Positions 1 to 11,995 of a DNA stretch of 64,000 nt are shown here, piece after piece (within the stretch, counting starts at the first letter, position 1; each line of letters begins with the position of its first letter). The notes under the pieces are model-generated. The model did no database searches. It saw only the letters and a list, made by a program, of their open reading frames with translations, and was not told the origin of the DNA. Both the position numbers and the translations under genes were made by a program. Location of the stretch: contig OZ025257.1 of the NCBI GenBank assembly GCA_964019135.1, positions 40,875,798-40,939,797 of the forward strand, given 5' to 3'. The stretch is from Arenicola marina (Eukaryota; Annelida; Polychaeta; Arenicolidae).

Positions 1-1738
1 CTTTTGAGGGCATGCTGTTAATATCCCCAAAAACGGCTGTACATTTGGGTAATTTCGTCAACTCTACTAAAGACGATGGAGGTGTCCATAATACTCTCAA
101 CGCATTCTATCGCAAAGTCTTTATAGCTCAGTTTAGTTTCAGGAGCCAATTATGAGATTTCTCGTCCACTGCATGTCAATCATGTTATGTAGCCTGGCGG
201 AAGGTGATACGCAGACTATTTGATTTACCTTATCGAACTCACTCTAGATTTCTTCCAATTATGTGTAATGACCTGGCTGTTGAAGTGCAACTTCACAACA
301 TATTTATTGTTTTCGTAACAAGTAAGCTGCTAAGTAAGAACCCTTGCACGAGTTTCTGAGCACGCCATAAAATAATTGTTGCAACTAAGGGCACAAAATA
401 CCGGTTCTAACGACCATGATAGCATAACGGATATCATCGAGTATTTAAGCATTGAGTAGCACAGCCCTAGACCGATTTTTTTTCCATTATGTTGGTGTGT
501 TGCGGTTTCTGTTGTTACCGTTGTTACGTACCCCCCCCCCCCCCCCCAACCCGCCTCCCCTTCTCTCCTCTACCCCCGCGTCTTCTTCTTGCTTCATATC
601 CCTCTGTAAATCAGCGGCAGTATATTGCTGTAGACCCCACATAAGACTGGATTTCACACCGCGGGGACCCCTGACACTGAGATTTACAATCCCATCCTAA
701 ATCTATAGATTAATGTTTATGACGGTGCGCTTAAAGCGGGTGGCCAACATAATTTAATCGCGATCTGCACCGAAAGTTTACATCTTAAAATTAAATTGGC
801 GAGTGTTGACGCTTCGTTTCGGCCGACTGGTAAGGAGAAAAAATTAAGGCAACCCGCCCCCATCAATGTCGAGCAGCGCGCCATTTTGCCGGAGCAAGTG
901 ACGCATATTGTGACTATTCATATGGCGCCGCCTTACGTTACAGCTCGCGGAGAGAAAGATCAGGGCCGTGATTTATAGATGAACAGCGGCAGTTCCAAGC
1001 CGTGCAGTAGCGCAAGATCTTGGCCTTTCACGGAAAAGTACCGTTCACACAAATTGATATACGTCTTGCGACGATTGAATCCGCAACATTGCCATGATTG
1101 GAGTTAGAATCGCAGCTATTTATACTAGCGATTATCATGCGCTCTTGTTTTGCTCACACAACAGGCGCAATTTCCGGTTTGAATAAATTAGAGTATCGCC
1201 TCCTGATTGGTCAATCGCGGACACGCCTCCAAAAAGGGCTGCCGCCTGGGTAGGCGACGAAATCATGCCTGGCGGTCATTTCTAAATGCTATGGTGAGCT
1301 ACAGATAGAACGAAAAATTCTGTAATTTGGAGGATAGGCAATTGAGTATTATATGAATCGGTAAGGCAGCGTTAGAGGCCAGGCTGGCGGTTCCCTTTAA
1401 CACTAGACTCTAAGAGTTCTCAGTGTTTTGCCTCTCCGATTGATCGATTCTACAAGTTACTATTCCTCTCGGTTCAAAGTGTAAAACAATCTCGAACTCG
1501 ATATAAGTATAATAACAAGAGTATTAAAGAAAATTAGATATATAGTGACGTCGTTTGTTTTCAGATAACATTCCTCAATGTAAATTTTTTTTTATTAAAT
1601 TTATCTCGATTTTACAGGATAGTGTTCCTTAATATTAAGGAAACATATTTAAGAAATGACGAAGTCGACCTTTCGGGTGAGTAGAAAAACTATGAAATCT
1701 CACCGTGACAAATACCTCGCGCGTGCTGGTCAGGATAT
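1..1738. other. No recognised gene
   Basis: I see no exon that continues the ANO10 gene and no other recognisable protein. There is a pure C run at about 531-547. Short open frames here show no family signature. Confidence 0.4.
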
Positions 1739-1802
1739 ATGACGTCACTGGGCCCATTACCGCCTTACATTGTATCGACGAGAGTAATTACAAGGTGTCC
1801 AT

Positions 1803-1925
1803 TGAGTAATGACCAAGATGAAATGACGGGTCATCGATGCGGTAAGATCTGTCGGTCTCAGATAGGCTTACTTAGTCATAAGCGTACTTGCCACCAATCG
1901 TATTACTTCAACCACAACAAAAGCT
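1803..1925 (+). mobile_element. Likely LINE ORF2 C-terminal remnant
   Basis: The frame contains GHRCGKICRSQIGLLSHKR followed by TCH. This Cys/His pattern (CGxxCxSxIGLxSHxRxC) resembles the short zinc-finger-like tail found after reverse transcriptase in many invertebrate non-LTR retrotransposons. No reverse transcriptase or endonuclease part is visible upstream, so only the 3' end is present, as expected for a 5'-truncated LINE. The assignment rests on this one motif from memory. Confidence 0.4.
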
Positions 1926-1942
1926 TCAAATCCATCGTCTAA

Positions 1943-3567
1943 CACACACGGACGGGTGCCAATCAGGTAACGAGTACGTAAACAAACAGGTCTTCCTTTT
2001 TTATATATAAGTATATATATATATATATTAGTGTTTTTCACCACTGCGTCATAGATATATTGGTTACCCTCGCCCAAAAAAAGTATAACAAGGCATAAAA
2101 ACGCGAAGACCAAACAAAGCTACCCACAGAAACGACACATAAACACCAGAAACGCAGGCATTTTGCATTCTACAATGCGTAAAACGGTCTACAAGCAACT
2201 GATATAACAACTGAAGGGGCCACCGAACCACATGCTGTAACAGCCGACACCCAGAGTCCAGGGCTGCCGACGACCACCTACCGTGAACTGCATCTTGCTA
2301 CTCTCCAAGGCAATGTCCACCTTTATACAAAGCAATTCACCAAAACGGTTTCCAAATAGAGAGTTGTGTAAAGTGCGAAGATCAGACCCTTTAACTTGCA
2401 AAACAACAACAGATAATATCAGTTGAGGTTTCGACCCGCAAGCAATTTACAAGGTTGAAGGGCCAAGTATACGGGAAAGATCCCGTGCAATGAAAAATAC
2501 AAGGCAAGTCAATGGCATGAAGATCGGGTGATACATACACGGTTCTCTATGTCTAAATAGTCAATTTAGTTCATTATACCCCATGGTGATACAGGAATCG
2601 TATACGGTACAACCAAACCTGCCAACCAAAGCTACAATATTGTTTTACAAGGAATCCTTGATTCAATTTTGGTTGGAAAATATTATTTACGTGTTATATG
2701 TTACTTTTGTGCACATGAAGGTCAAACAGAGCCCAGAATCCTCTCGGCAAAATGACACCAATAACATGTAGTTGAATGGTGAATGCGCCAGGGCTCGAAC
2801 TCCTTAATATGAATCATACATTTAACTTTTATCACATGGCCGTCTTATAACTGAGACGTTGCCCTGACAACCAAGAATCCCAGATCTCCCAGTTAAAAAT
2901 CAAGGGTTTATGGCTCTGAAGCTCTATCAAAGCCAGAGTCAAGCGAGTAGAACAGGGGGCCAATGATCCACGTCTGGATAAAGCGCGGATTTTAATTGAA
3001 ATTGGCTAATGATAGAACATAGATTTGCACAATGGTTGATTTTACGAAGGGGTTCTGATTGAACTACCGGGCAGTAAGATTTGGATATCCTTTAGATCAC
3101 CGTTGCGTTATAATGCGGTTTGCACGCCCTGAGAGCCAGGTGGTCTGAGTGCCGCAGAACCGCAAGTGAGTGATATAGTAATAGCCAAACGGCCGGGCCT
3201 CCATATAAACACGCAACGGCGATTCTACGGTAGTCTTCGGCTGGCGGTTTAAAGGCTACGGGATCTTAACATATCGGTACCGGAGAATGTGACTTGAGGG
3301 TCTGAAATTATGCCATCGACGACTGGGGCACGATCGCGTCGAACACTGCTTTCAGTGAGAAGCTGTGACACCACTGTGAAACTACGCCGGGTGATTGATT
3401 GTAATTGAATCTGTAAGCGACCAAATTAAAAAGCAAGATTTTCTATACAAATATCAGGGTAAGAAAATCTCAGCTAAAATAATTTTCCCGCAAACGAACG
3501 AGATTTCAAAGCTAAAAATAAGATTGAAAAAGTCTTTCGTTTTCTGGATAGATTGAGCGTCGCTTAC
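1943..3567. other. No gene seen; AT microsatellite and possible tRNA-like relic
   Basis: A (TA)n stretch lies near 2003-2030. On the minus strand at about 2770-2880 a box B-like GAGTTCGAGCCC suggests an old tRNA-derived SINE, weakly supported. I looked on the minus strand for the missing ANO10 C-terminal exons (family motif around QFGYV) and did not find them. Confidence 0.3.
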
Positions 3568-6500
3568 CAAATAATTGTCTTTGGAGCCTTCGATCTCGGC
3601 CGCTAGGCGGCTGTCATCGTCCACGGCTGTCTGTTCATCTTCTTCCGTCGAGTTCTGATGTCGGTTCTTGATGGAGATCTTGCGTCGCTTGTACAGCAGG
3701 TATGGGACGACCGTCTCCATGATCTGCCCCAGGATCTGCTGCGTGATCAGCAACGCCGCCAGATGCTGTAACCATGACAACGATACGGTGGTCAGGGAAA
3801 TCACACCACGAACGTACTTATTTTTTTGATAAATTTTATTTCTACAAAAGGAATAAGAATAGACGTATATACACACATAACACGCCACGCACGTACTATT
3901 CTTTCAGCAGATTCGCTGTAGCTAGCCACATAATGCGTCTAAACACAACCTTAAGGCAGTTGGACAGCCATCCCTTCAGTCCAACTGTGGGCTGTGTTTA
4001 CTCCCATTCTGTGGCTACGCTGTAGCGTGCTCCAATGCAGACACACCGGTAGCGGGTTCAAAGGTGTGTCTGCAGCGCTACAGCGTTTGAACTTCAAACC
4101 CCCACGGTGTCTGGCGTCGCCTCATCCCCCGTCATGGGTTCATTGGCCCCTTTCGCCCATTTGTACACAAAAATGGCCTGTAAATAACATCTTCCCGTCA
4201 GACCAGTTATTACCCAGCGATATTTCAATCACCATATTAATCATTGAATGTTAATCTCTATATTCGAATAAATTAGATCTGACGTCGCGAGCCTCTGGAC
4301 TCCGCTTCAGTCACCAGGCATCGATATCGTACATCACACCAGCGATTCTGATTGGCTCGCGCAATTTCAAATGTCGCATTTCATTGAGCTGTGAGGGGAC
4401 ATGGTGACGCATTGTAAATAGATAGTGAGCAGACCATGCAATAATTCATCTAATTAACGTTTAATGTCCCATTATTTTTGGGATTTCCCATTATTTTTCG
4501 GTTGTCCCATAACTTTGAGGAGCTCTGGGACACTGGGACCCACCTACTGGCGTACCTATCAGAGTCACCATTACACATCACATGTTCATATCCTCACCCG
4601 TCGCAGCAGCTGTATGTCCTGCATGTAGAACGCAACGTAGAACAGGGACATGAAGCAATTCACGAAGTCGAACTGGGGACCAAAAGAAGACATAATCAGG
4701 TCGGTATGCATGTACCACCATGGCCTGGTGACAATATGTACGAGAGGAAGACCAAAATGAAACATAACCAGGTTAGCAAGATTGCTGAATTACGCACCAC
4801 GGCCTTGGTCTGCTACGCGGGAAACCACAACTAAAACTACAAATTCATTCCCAATGGAAAAATCCCAATTCAGGATAATGACATTATTTAGACATTAGGC
4901 GTGAGACGAGGAAACGTATTGGTGACGCATATACACCAGAATACAGCTTATAATGGGTACCGTATCGCTTATGAATTGTTGCTATATGTTGTGCCTATGT
5001 AGACCCCGTGGTGGGGGCAGATGTTCTCCCATTGTTGTGTGAAAGATGAAGCGTGCCCGCAAGTAAAGAACATATGGAAACATATATACATGTATACTCG
5101 GTCAAGAGTTTGACAAGAAGCAAGGGCTGTCCCAATGAGGCTACCAAAGGTAATGTATAATTCTGGAGGAGAGGGTGGAGAGGGGGAGGGGCATCGGAAC
5201 CCACTTACCAGAACCAGCTTTGTTATTAGATGATTTTCATACGCGGATTGAAGTCGGTGGTTCTCTGTGAAAGTAAGTAGACGAAGGTTCAGGGTTGTAG
5301 CCGACACACCAGACAGTAACTAGTGCAGGTAAACTACCCAATAGGACAGTATATGGGAGGGTGTTATCCCTCAGCCGGTTATATACATAGGGCACACAAC
5401 AGCCATTCCTGAAAGTGTCTCTCTACACAGTGCCATTGACGAACGAAATTATTTTCATAGTGGTTCTAAATCCGGATAATATATGTGCTCGGATCTATGA
5501 TAATGTCTCTTGGGTTAAACTAGATATAAGGTCTATACAGATTAATTGGCAGTTGGTACGGTGTCATAAGGAAATAGTCAAATGCATAAAAGACGGGTTC
5601 ATCTCGCTAGCAGAAACAAGTATTCATCGCAAGAGGTATGGAAACTCGTTTATACACAATCATCGCCTCATTTTTTCACGTCGAACAAGATAATAGATAT
5701 GTCTAAAAAGAACAAATATTACTAAAAAGGACTAAAAATGTCTAAAACGGACTAACTATGACTAAAACAGACTAAATATGACAAAAAGGGACCAAATATG
5801 TTTTAATATATATGTAAGTTACCGATATCTTTTGGTGATATGATACCCGTACCATATAAACACAGCATCTCGAAATATCGACCCGTGCGCGGCGGTTACC
5901 GTGCGCGGCGGTTACCGTGACCATGCAGGTAAGCCAATACCCCTCCCATCATCCCATCTCCCTTCCCGCACCCCTGTCCACGCCCCCCCCCCCCCCCCTC
6001 TTTCCCCGCACCCTCCACAATCCCCTCGGCGCCCCCCACCCCCGCCTCCACCCCTTCGCGCACTCTTCACCACCCCCCCCCCCTTTACCCCTTCCCGCAC
6101 CCTCAACACACCCCCCGCCCCCTCCACGCCCCCCCCCCCCGCAGAGCCCACACCTACCCCAGTCGTTGAGTGCCGTGGCCAGCCTCCTGTAGACGGCGTT
6201 CATGCCGCTGATGACGACGGCGTAGGCCACGGTGGGCATGAACCGCAACAAGTACGTAAGCGCGTTGCCGTAGTACTCATCATACTCCAGGGCCACGTGC
6301 TCCAGCCAGAAGTACCCCAGCATGACAAAGAAGGCGCCGGCCAGGCAGGCCAGGACGACGGGCAGCGAGACGCAGTAGAACTTGGCGGCGCGCTTCCACT
6401 TGGGGTACTTGGGCTCGAGGCGGCCCGTCACGGCGTTCACCCCGAGCGTGCCGTGGTACGCGGCGCGCGCCTCCTCGAACGGCTCGCTGTGGATGGTGCC

Positions 6501-9195
6501 CCACTTGTAGGCCTGCGAGGCGCAGGAGCGCTTCCACGACTCGAGAAACAGGGAGGCCCACACCAGGTTGAAGACCGAAAAGAAGACGACGAGGTCGAGC
6601 TGCAGGGCGGGGGGCCCTGACACGCTGAAGGCCGAGAGGATGCCGATGATGGCCGGGGGGATGAGGGACATCGTGTAGAAGCCCAGGAAAGCGAAGTACA
6701 TGGCCACCGTCTCGCCGAAATACTCGTGGATGCGTTCTACGCGCCGGGGGAGATACGGACAGGAATTAGTTATGCATGCAATGGATAACGGCACAGATTT
6801 CGGGCAGATAAATACCGGAATTAGTCACCAATAACCGCACTGGTTTTGAGCAGATTAATACCGGAATTACTCACAGATAACCGCAAAGGCTTCGGCCAGA
6901 TAAATACCCGAAAATATGTTTTTAAATGGATACATATGCGCAGGGGTTTCGAGTAGATAAATACCGAAATTCGTTACAAATAACCGAACAGGTTTCGGGC
7001 AGATAAATAGAGCATTAATTACAGATAACCGCACAGGTTTCGAGCAGAAAAATACTCGAATGGACTAAATAACTGCACGGGTTTTGGGGCAAACTCAAAT
7101 CCCGCATAATCTGTCGTAAACAGGGACACCAATGTAACAAGAGTTTTTGGTACCAGTCATGACCGAGCGAGTGCTCACCCAGAGGCTGCACCCCCATAAG
7201 CTTCTGGTACCAGTCACGACCGAGCGCCTTCAGTTTTTCCTTCTCATGGAGCGGAAAAACTTGCTTGATGACGTCGCCATGCTGTAGAGCAGGAACTAAA
7301 CAACAAACGGAAACACCGAAATGAAATTTCAACCACGAAACCGTTTACCATTTCAGGATCCCATTGAATATTCATAATAGCAAACTGCATTCGCTACCCG
7401 GCAATTGCTGTCACTAAATTACGTCCCACTAAGCAAAAAGTAGCACTCACAGTATCATAAATGTTCACATTGCAGAAGGCGGCCATGAATAATATCGCAA
7501 AAATACTAAACCTTTCGATCGACGTTTATATTCACGTTGTGCATTGAACTATACAGTGGACAGAGCCACAGTCCTACTAATGATACTAATACTAACAATA
7601 GCGCTTTAACATGCAAATTTGACCACAATTCCTTTTTTTTTCTTAATGAAGACATAACTGAAATTATACACAAGGTAAATGAAACCCCAACCACGCCACC
7701 AGAATAGTTCAGGTGAACAGACCCCCTCTTATAACAAGGCTGGATGGAAAGGCCAGGAGGCGGTAGAAACGGTTAAGGCTGTAAGAATCTCACTTAATGC
7801 TTGTCCTTGGTACAGCTTCAGTGCAGGCAGTCCCGTGATGCTCGCCTCCCCCTCCAGTGCCCGGATGCTCTCCAGCTCGTGCACAATAATTCTCTGCTTC
7901 TCGCTCGTTTGCAGAAATGAGTCCAGGTCATCTGCAAAAATGGAACAGTTTGTCTTCACCGTCGCTACATAGACGCCGTGCGTCAAGACTGGTTTCAATT
8001 AAGGTACAAGTTCATTGGATAATGAATTTGTTACATTAACGATTTACATCTCAGCAGCAGATTATTCATTCGCCGTTTAAAATGGTCCATCAAGCAATTC
8101 CTGCGCTTCGTTTAATGAGAAAATGTGATTCATGTTGCAAGGATCTACTCAAGACACACATCTCTGCAATTATCGTTATACTGGAAGCAAGTACTCAAGT
8201 TGCATATTAGTCGAACTGTTTCTGATATCTTTGACGTTTTCGTGAGAACAGCATTGGTAGATTTTTGGTGTATAATCCGGGTACCTGAGCCCTGGAAGAA
8301 TTCGATGTCGGCCATGGAGATCTCTCTGAGGCTTCCGTCCTTGTAAGGTTTCTTGATCTCCATCAGTTCAGCGGCCAGCAACAGGCGTTCTGTCCGCCCA
8401 CTCACAAACAACATGGTACGCTGCAAGCCACAAACACCAGTAACATCATTAACCTCACTACAACCTTATACAGATAGTCTTTATAGGTCGCAGCGCATAC
8501 GGCTTCTCGTCTAACAAGTGAGAGGGATATGGTTTCGTCTTTAATAACAACAAGACATTATGCAGACACGAACCCGTTCCGATTCTTGAACATTACTGGT
8601 TGTCAAAGATGTGCTTAAAGGTCTAATGACTACTTTTGATTCAAGATAATATCAAATAACATTTCATATAATGTTGATGGATATTCCTTCATTTTTGTTA
8701 TGTATAAGTATATTTGATAAAAAGAACAATAAATATTAAAATTAATATATATACAAAATAAATATTAAAATAAATATATATAAAGTAAAAATATTAAAAT
8801 TAATATATATATAAAATAAATATTAAAATTAATATATATACAAAATAATATTAAAATAAATATATATGAAAAATAAGCATAACAAGTATAATATTAAATA
8901 ATATGTAACATAAATGTGATGATTGTTCCCGCGGGTCTGCTCTCACCCCTCCGTTGTTGTCCTTGACGACGTGTGCCAGGAGCTCCCCACCTCCCTGGAT
9001 CCTGGGGGCCGCGACTCGACGCTGAAGCCACTCCACGGCCTCGTGGGGCGTGGCCTTGTAGAACTCCACCACGACCAGGGCCTGGAAGGGCGTGCCGTCG
9101 GCGGACATCTCCCGGGTCGGCGCACTCCTGGCCAGGTCCTCCACACCTTGGGGGGTGTCCGCCCCGCTCCCGCGCCCGCCGCCGCGCCGGTGCAT
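3568..9195 (-). CDS. ANO10: Anoctamin-10-like (TMEM16K) gene, 5' eight coding exons, partial
   Basis: Coding exons in order: 9195-8947, 8420-8285, 7931-7794, 7295-7179, 6736-6158, 5264-5209, 4672-4598, 3765-3568. All have GT/AG introns and agreeing phases (0,1,1,1,1,0,0, then 0 out). The joined protein is 516 residues, then runs off the window. It tracks ANO10 closely: VVVEFYKATPHEAVEWLQRR near the N-terminus, KQRIIVHELESIRALE, IKQVFPLHEKEKLK, YFGETVAMYFAFLGFYTMSL (first membrane helix), ENHRLQSAYENHL, VNCFMSLFYVAFYMQDIQLL and LAALLITQQILGQIMETVVP. ANO10/TMEM16K is a calcium-regulated ER lipid scramblase; the later helices and calcium site lie in the missing exons. The start is uncertain: the ATG at 9195 gives a Gly/Arg-rich leader, while an in-frame ATG at 9108 (MSADGTPFQALVVVEF) gives an N-terminus closer to the family length. 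Identity is secure; exact start is not. Confidence 0.92.
4017..4086. repeat. Imperfect 70-nt hairpin in ANO10 intron
   Basis: Arm ACGCTGTAGCG (4017-4027) pairs with CGCTACAGCGT (4076-4086), and TGCAGACACACC (4036-4047) pairs with GGTGTGTCTGCA (4063-4074). The loop is 15 nt (4048-4062), with an 8-nt bulge on one side. It may be a small foldback repeat or a hairpin RNA precursor. The loop also holds GGGTTCAAA, which resembles a box B. Confidence 0.45.
5700..5800. repeat. Degenerate short tandem repeat (GACTAAATATG-like)
   Basis: Several imperfect copies of a 16-20 bp unit built on 'ggactaaaaatgtctaaaa' lie in the ANO10 intron between the 579-bp and 56-bp exons. Confidence 0.6.
6776..7085. repeat. 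Degenerate ~60-bp tandem repeat beside ANO10 exon
   Basis: About five or six diverged copies of a unit containing 'gcagataaataccgg' and 'aataaccgcacaggttt' fill the intron just upstream (on the minus strand) of the acceptor at 6737. A further decayed copy (ggaattag...ggataacggcac, 6750-6793) runs up to the acceptor region, but exon sequence is not clearly included. Confidence 0.65.
7145..7226 (-). repeat. 57-bp duplication spanning an ANO10 exon 3' end
   Basis: The exon segment encoding LGRDWYQKL (about 7226-7200) reappears in the intron directly past the donor (about 7170-7145) as a diverged copy encoding LGHDWYQKL. Start-to-start spacing is 57 bp (taccagtcacgaccgagcg at 7208, taccagtcatgaccgagcg at 7151). 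The donor GTGAGC at 7178 lies inside the repeated unit; the second copy lacks a clear donor. Confidence 0.75.
8700..8880. repeat. AT-rich tandem repeat, ~30-bp unit
   Basis: Repeated copies of a unit like 'aaaataaatattaaa' plus 'attaatatatata' sit in the first coding intron of ANO10. Confidence 0.8.
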
Positions 9196-9260
9196 TCTGG
9201 TGACGTCACACCGAGACACCGGAACAGAGATTGGATGGCGGAAGTGACGTCACTCACTCA
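9196..9260 (-). promoter_or_regulatory. Compact ANO10 promoter with two CREs
   Basis: Two perfect palindromic CRE sites, TGACGTCA, lie at 9201-9208 and 9245-9252, 44 bp apart. Between them, read on the minus strand, are an ETS-like ACTTCCG, a YY1-like CGCCAT and a CCAAT box. No TATA box is present. This is the usual make-up of a housekeeping promoter. Its position directly before the ANO10 start supports a role for CREB/ATF-type factors, by inference. Confidence 0.6.
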
Positions 9261-10020
9261 GCGAGCGGGATTGGGCATGGAGTGCAGACCAAAAATGTCG
9301 TCACTGCATGGGGAACCCTCCAGGCTGTCAAAGGCCTGTCAGCAAAACAAAACAAGATGTAGGCCTACATTTCTGCGCATGTATTTTCCACAAACATGCT
9401 CACCACATGTAAAAGTATATTTCAATATATCTGCTGACCTATAAGTACTTGTACTAAGAGGTTATATGGAAGTGAAGTTTAATTGGTCCATCTTCCATGT
9501 TAAGGGGCCATGACATTTAGAGAGTTTTGTGAGCTATCCTGAACTAAAACAATGGGAGGGGGCTCTGACAATGTATGTTCATAGCGTGGTTTGCGTTTGC
9601 CGCGAAAAAATACCCCTTCTGAGCAGATTTCGGCGGTAAAACGCCCCGACCGAGCTGATTTTGGCGGTGAAAAAGGACCCACCACCCAAAACAACCCAGC
9701 AATACATTAAGTACCCCGCCCCCCCCCCCCACCCCACGCACACACACACACGCTCCCCACCCCTCCCGCCTAAATAATGGTCGGATTCGACATTCTTTTC
9801 GTGTTTATTGAATGGAAATGCGAAAAAGAGCCACGATCAAGTGAACGATGAAACGGGAAATACCAAGAAAACATCTGTATTCGTTTGGAATGTCATGCGA
9901 TGAGAACAGTGCTGTGAGAACACTTTGCAATTATGCGCATTTCGCAGCGTTCGTAGACAGTTCGTAGTCACCTTTCTTGCTGGCGCAGCTCCAGTGACTG
10001 TTCGGTTTTCGATCAGATCA
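9261..10020. other. Intergenic, nothing recognised
   Basis: There is a C run and a (CA)n microsatellite at about 9718-9752. Two diverged short repeats around 'tttcggcggtaaaa' and 'ttttggcggtgaaa' lie at 9628-9675. No coding exon is supported. Confidence 0.4.
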
Positions 10021-10130
10021 GGGTCCGTATAAGTTCGAAACGGCCGGGGCCAAATATTTCGCCCCAGAATAGGACATTAGCATGGAGCGGGGCGAAATAT
10101 TTTGCCCCCGCCGTTCGAACTTACGGGCCC
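10021..10130. mobile_element. 110-bp foldback/MITE-like inverted repeat
   Basis: The left arm (10021-10065) and right arm (10087-10130) are near-perfect reverse complements of about 44 bp, including AAATATTTCGCCCC opposite GGGGCGAAATATTT, around a loop of about 21 bp. No target duplication was identified. Confidence 0.7.
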
Positions 10131-11540
10131 AGCTAGCACCATGAATCCAACCAACCTCTTTCAGCAATACCCACTCCACCGGTCACCCCTGACTCACCCC
10201 CCCCCCCCCCCACACCCCCCTTCTCTGCCCCTCCCGCCCATCTTATGCACACATCACCTTCCCGTAGCCTCATTTATTGGGCCTGCATCGTTTGGATAAC
10301 AAGGAAATTTGCCAGCCCCTATAAACGAGAGTACTAATTGTAATCCACTTAAATTTCGGCACTTGCCGCCCATGCAGCCAGCCAAGCCGCGGCCAGGTGA
10401 AATAAACAATCAGCGCAAGCCTTTGAACTAATGAGAATAATTAACAAATATAATCCCATACTTTTTTCGCTTGTTCACTCTGTGTGTTTTTATGCCTCGT
10501 TTATATCCATATGACAGCTTAAGTAAGACAATTGGTAACTGCATAGAGTGGTCTACACAGGCCAGCTAGGAGCTGGCAATAACCACCCACATCTGACACC
10601 GATGTTAGGCCGCTAACTCCGCCTGTTCAACATCTCCCCACACACCTGTCAAAACATCCAAAGGGGCCCTAGCTGCACGGCTAACCCGCAAAGGCACTCT
10701 GTGTGTACAGTGGATTGGGGGTTGGGGGTGGGGGAGGTGTGAGTGGGCGAAGGGGTAGATAGATCGCAACCACACCAGCCGGTATATAACACCTGGGTAC
10801 CCCCTGTGACCCCACACCGCCTCGCGCAGTCACAACTAGCAGACGACCGTGAGCGGCAAGGCGGGAAAGACGACTGAGAGCTTTCGCGAGACTCGCGTAT
10901 GACATGCCGTCGTATAACCGTAACGGTAGGGTCATCACGGCGTACTGGCTACGAATCTCTACCTATTCTAGTCACATATCTACCTGTAATACAGCTAGCT
11001 GACTTCAGTTGAGGCGGGCAACGCATACGCTGGAACCATGATGCCCAAATCCGCAGGTCGGGATGGTAATATTCACCGTTATATTCGAACTTGAAGTGCA
11101 TAAAGCTGTTGCACTTTACCCTGGCCTTGTGTTGATGCCTATGGCTATGTCAGTGGCTGGTACACAGAATACACTGTACAGCCGTTGAATATATATAAAC
11201 CACCGCCCGGCGATTTGAAGCTCACCTTACGCCCATGACAGCACTAAGTCGTGGCTTCAACACAGGTAATGCAAATAGCCATAAAAAATACAGTTTGCCT
11301 TGTAAAGAGCGAGTATCGGGCTGTAGGTTGAGGATATTAAGTAGACGGTAAACTGGTAAATATCTATAAAATATTGACGTTGCGTCATCGGTAACCGAGG
11401 TCTGTAGTAGATCGAAGTGTACATTGTGTGTATTACATACACTGTCCTTGTGAATCCACACAGATTGATAACCAATCAGGTTCGATCCCGAGGTATGATC
11501 GCCCAGTGCATGATAAAGATATACGTATCTATATATCGGG
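10131..11540. other. Intergenic, nothing recognised
   Basis: A C run at 10198-10211 and a GT-rich segment near 10716-10745 are the only notable features. A TATA-like ggtatataaca at 10782-10792 has no supported transcript next to it. Confidence 0.35.
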
Positions 11541-11544
11541 AAAC

Positions 11545-11735
11545 CCTCCCTAGCTCAGTTGGTAGGCAGATTGAGCTGTAGTCCTATATGTGAGACAGTT
11601 GTTGCTCCGTACAACCAGCAATGTCACGTGGGTCTAGTTGAGTTGCAGATCAACTAGTCGTGAGTTCGCGCCCTGGTATGAGCTTCTGGCGCAAGTTTCA
11701 GCAAATCCCATTTCATATGGGTTCCTTATTCCAGG
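11545..11735 (+). mobile_element. Possible tRNA-derived SINE
   Basis: A box A-like TAGCTCAGTTGGTAGGC (from about 11552) is followed near 11660 by GTGAGTTCGCGCCC, which resembles a box B. The spacing is longer than in a tRNA, so this is a SINE relic or a composite, not a tRNA gene. Confidence 0.4.
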
Positions 11736-11738
11736 AAT

Positions 11739-11995
11739 TGGTTGGTTGTATATTCAGGACGCTCAACCACTTTTGGTCATATCGCGTCAATGGGAGAAGG
11801 AAGGGTGAGTGGAGCCATGTTCCCGGGGGTTAACCCTCTACTCTTTGCGAAGAAGGACATGGGAGCTTTATCCTGCGACCACACAGACATGGCCAGAGCG
11901 GGGCTCGAAGCATCGATCCACGTGCCGTTTGGCTCTCAGGTGACCAGGGCACTCAATGCGAGCGCTCTAGCCCACTGAGCTATCGGCGCGGCCCC
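11739..11995 (-). mobile_element. SINE family A, minus-strand copy
   Basis: Read on the minus strand it starts with a tRNA-like head (GATAGCTCAGTGGGCTAGAG, box A) and a box B-like TTCGAGCCCCGC. It continues through a conserved body (catgtccttcttcgcaaagag, then acatggctcc) and ends in a CCAACCAACC tail. The same body occurs at 13937-14345 and 35567-35829. Confidence 0.85.

Noticed and set aside
5900-6157. Extension of the ANO10 frame past 6158 into a Gly-rich tail
   Set aside because: A GTAGGT donor at 6157 in phase 1 joins exactly to the next conserved exon (ENHRLQSAY), so the Gly-rich part is intronic C/G-run sequence.
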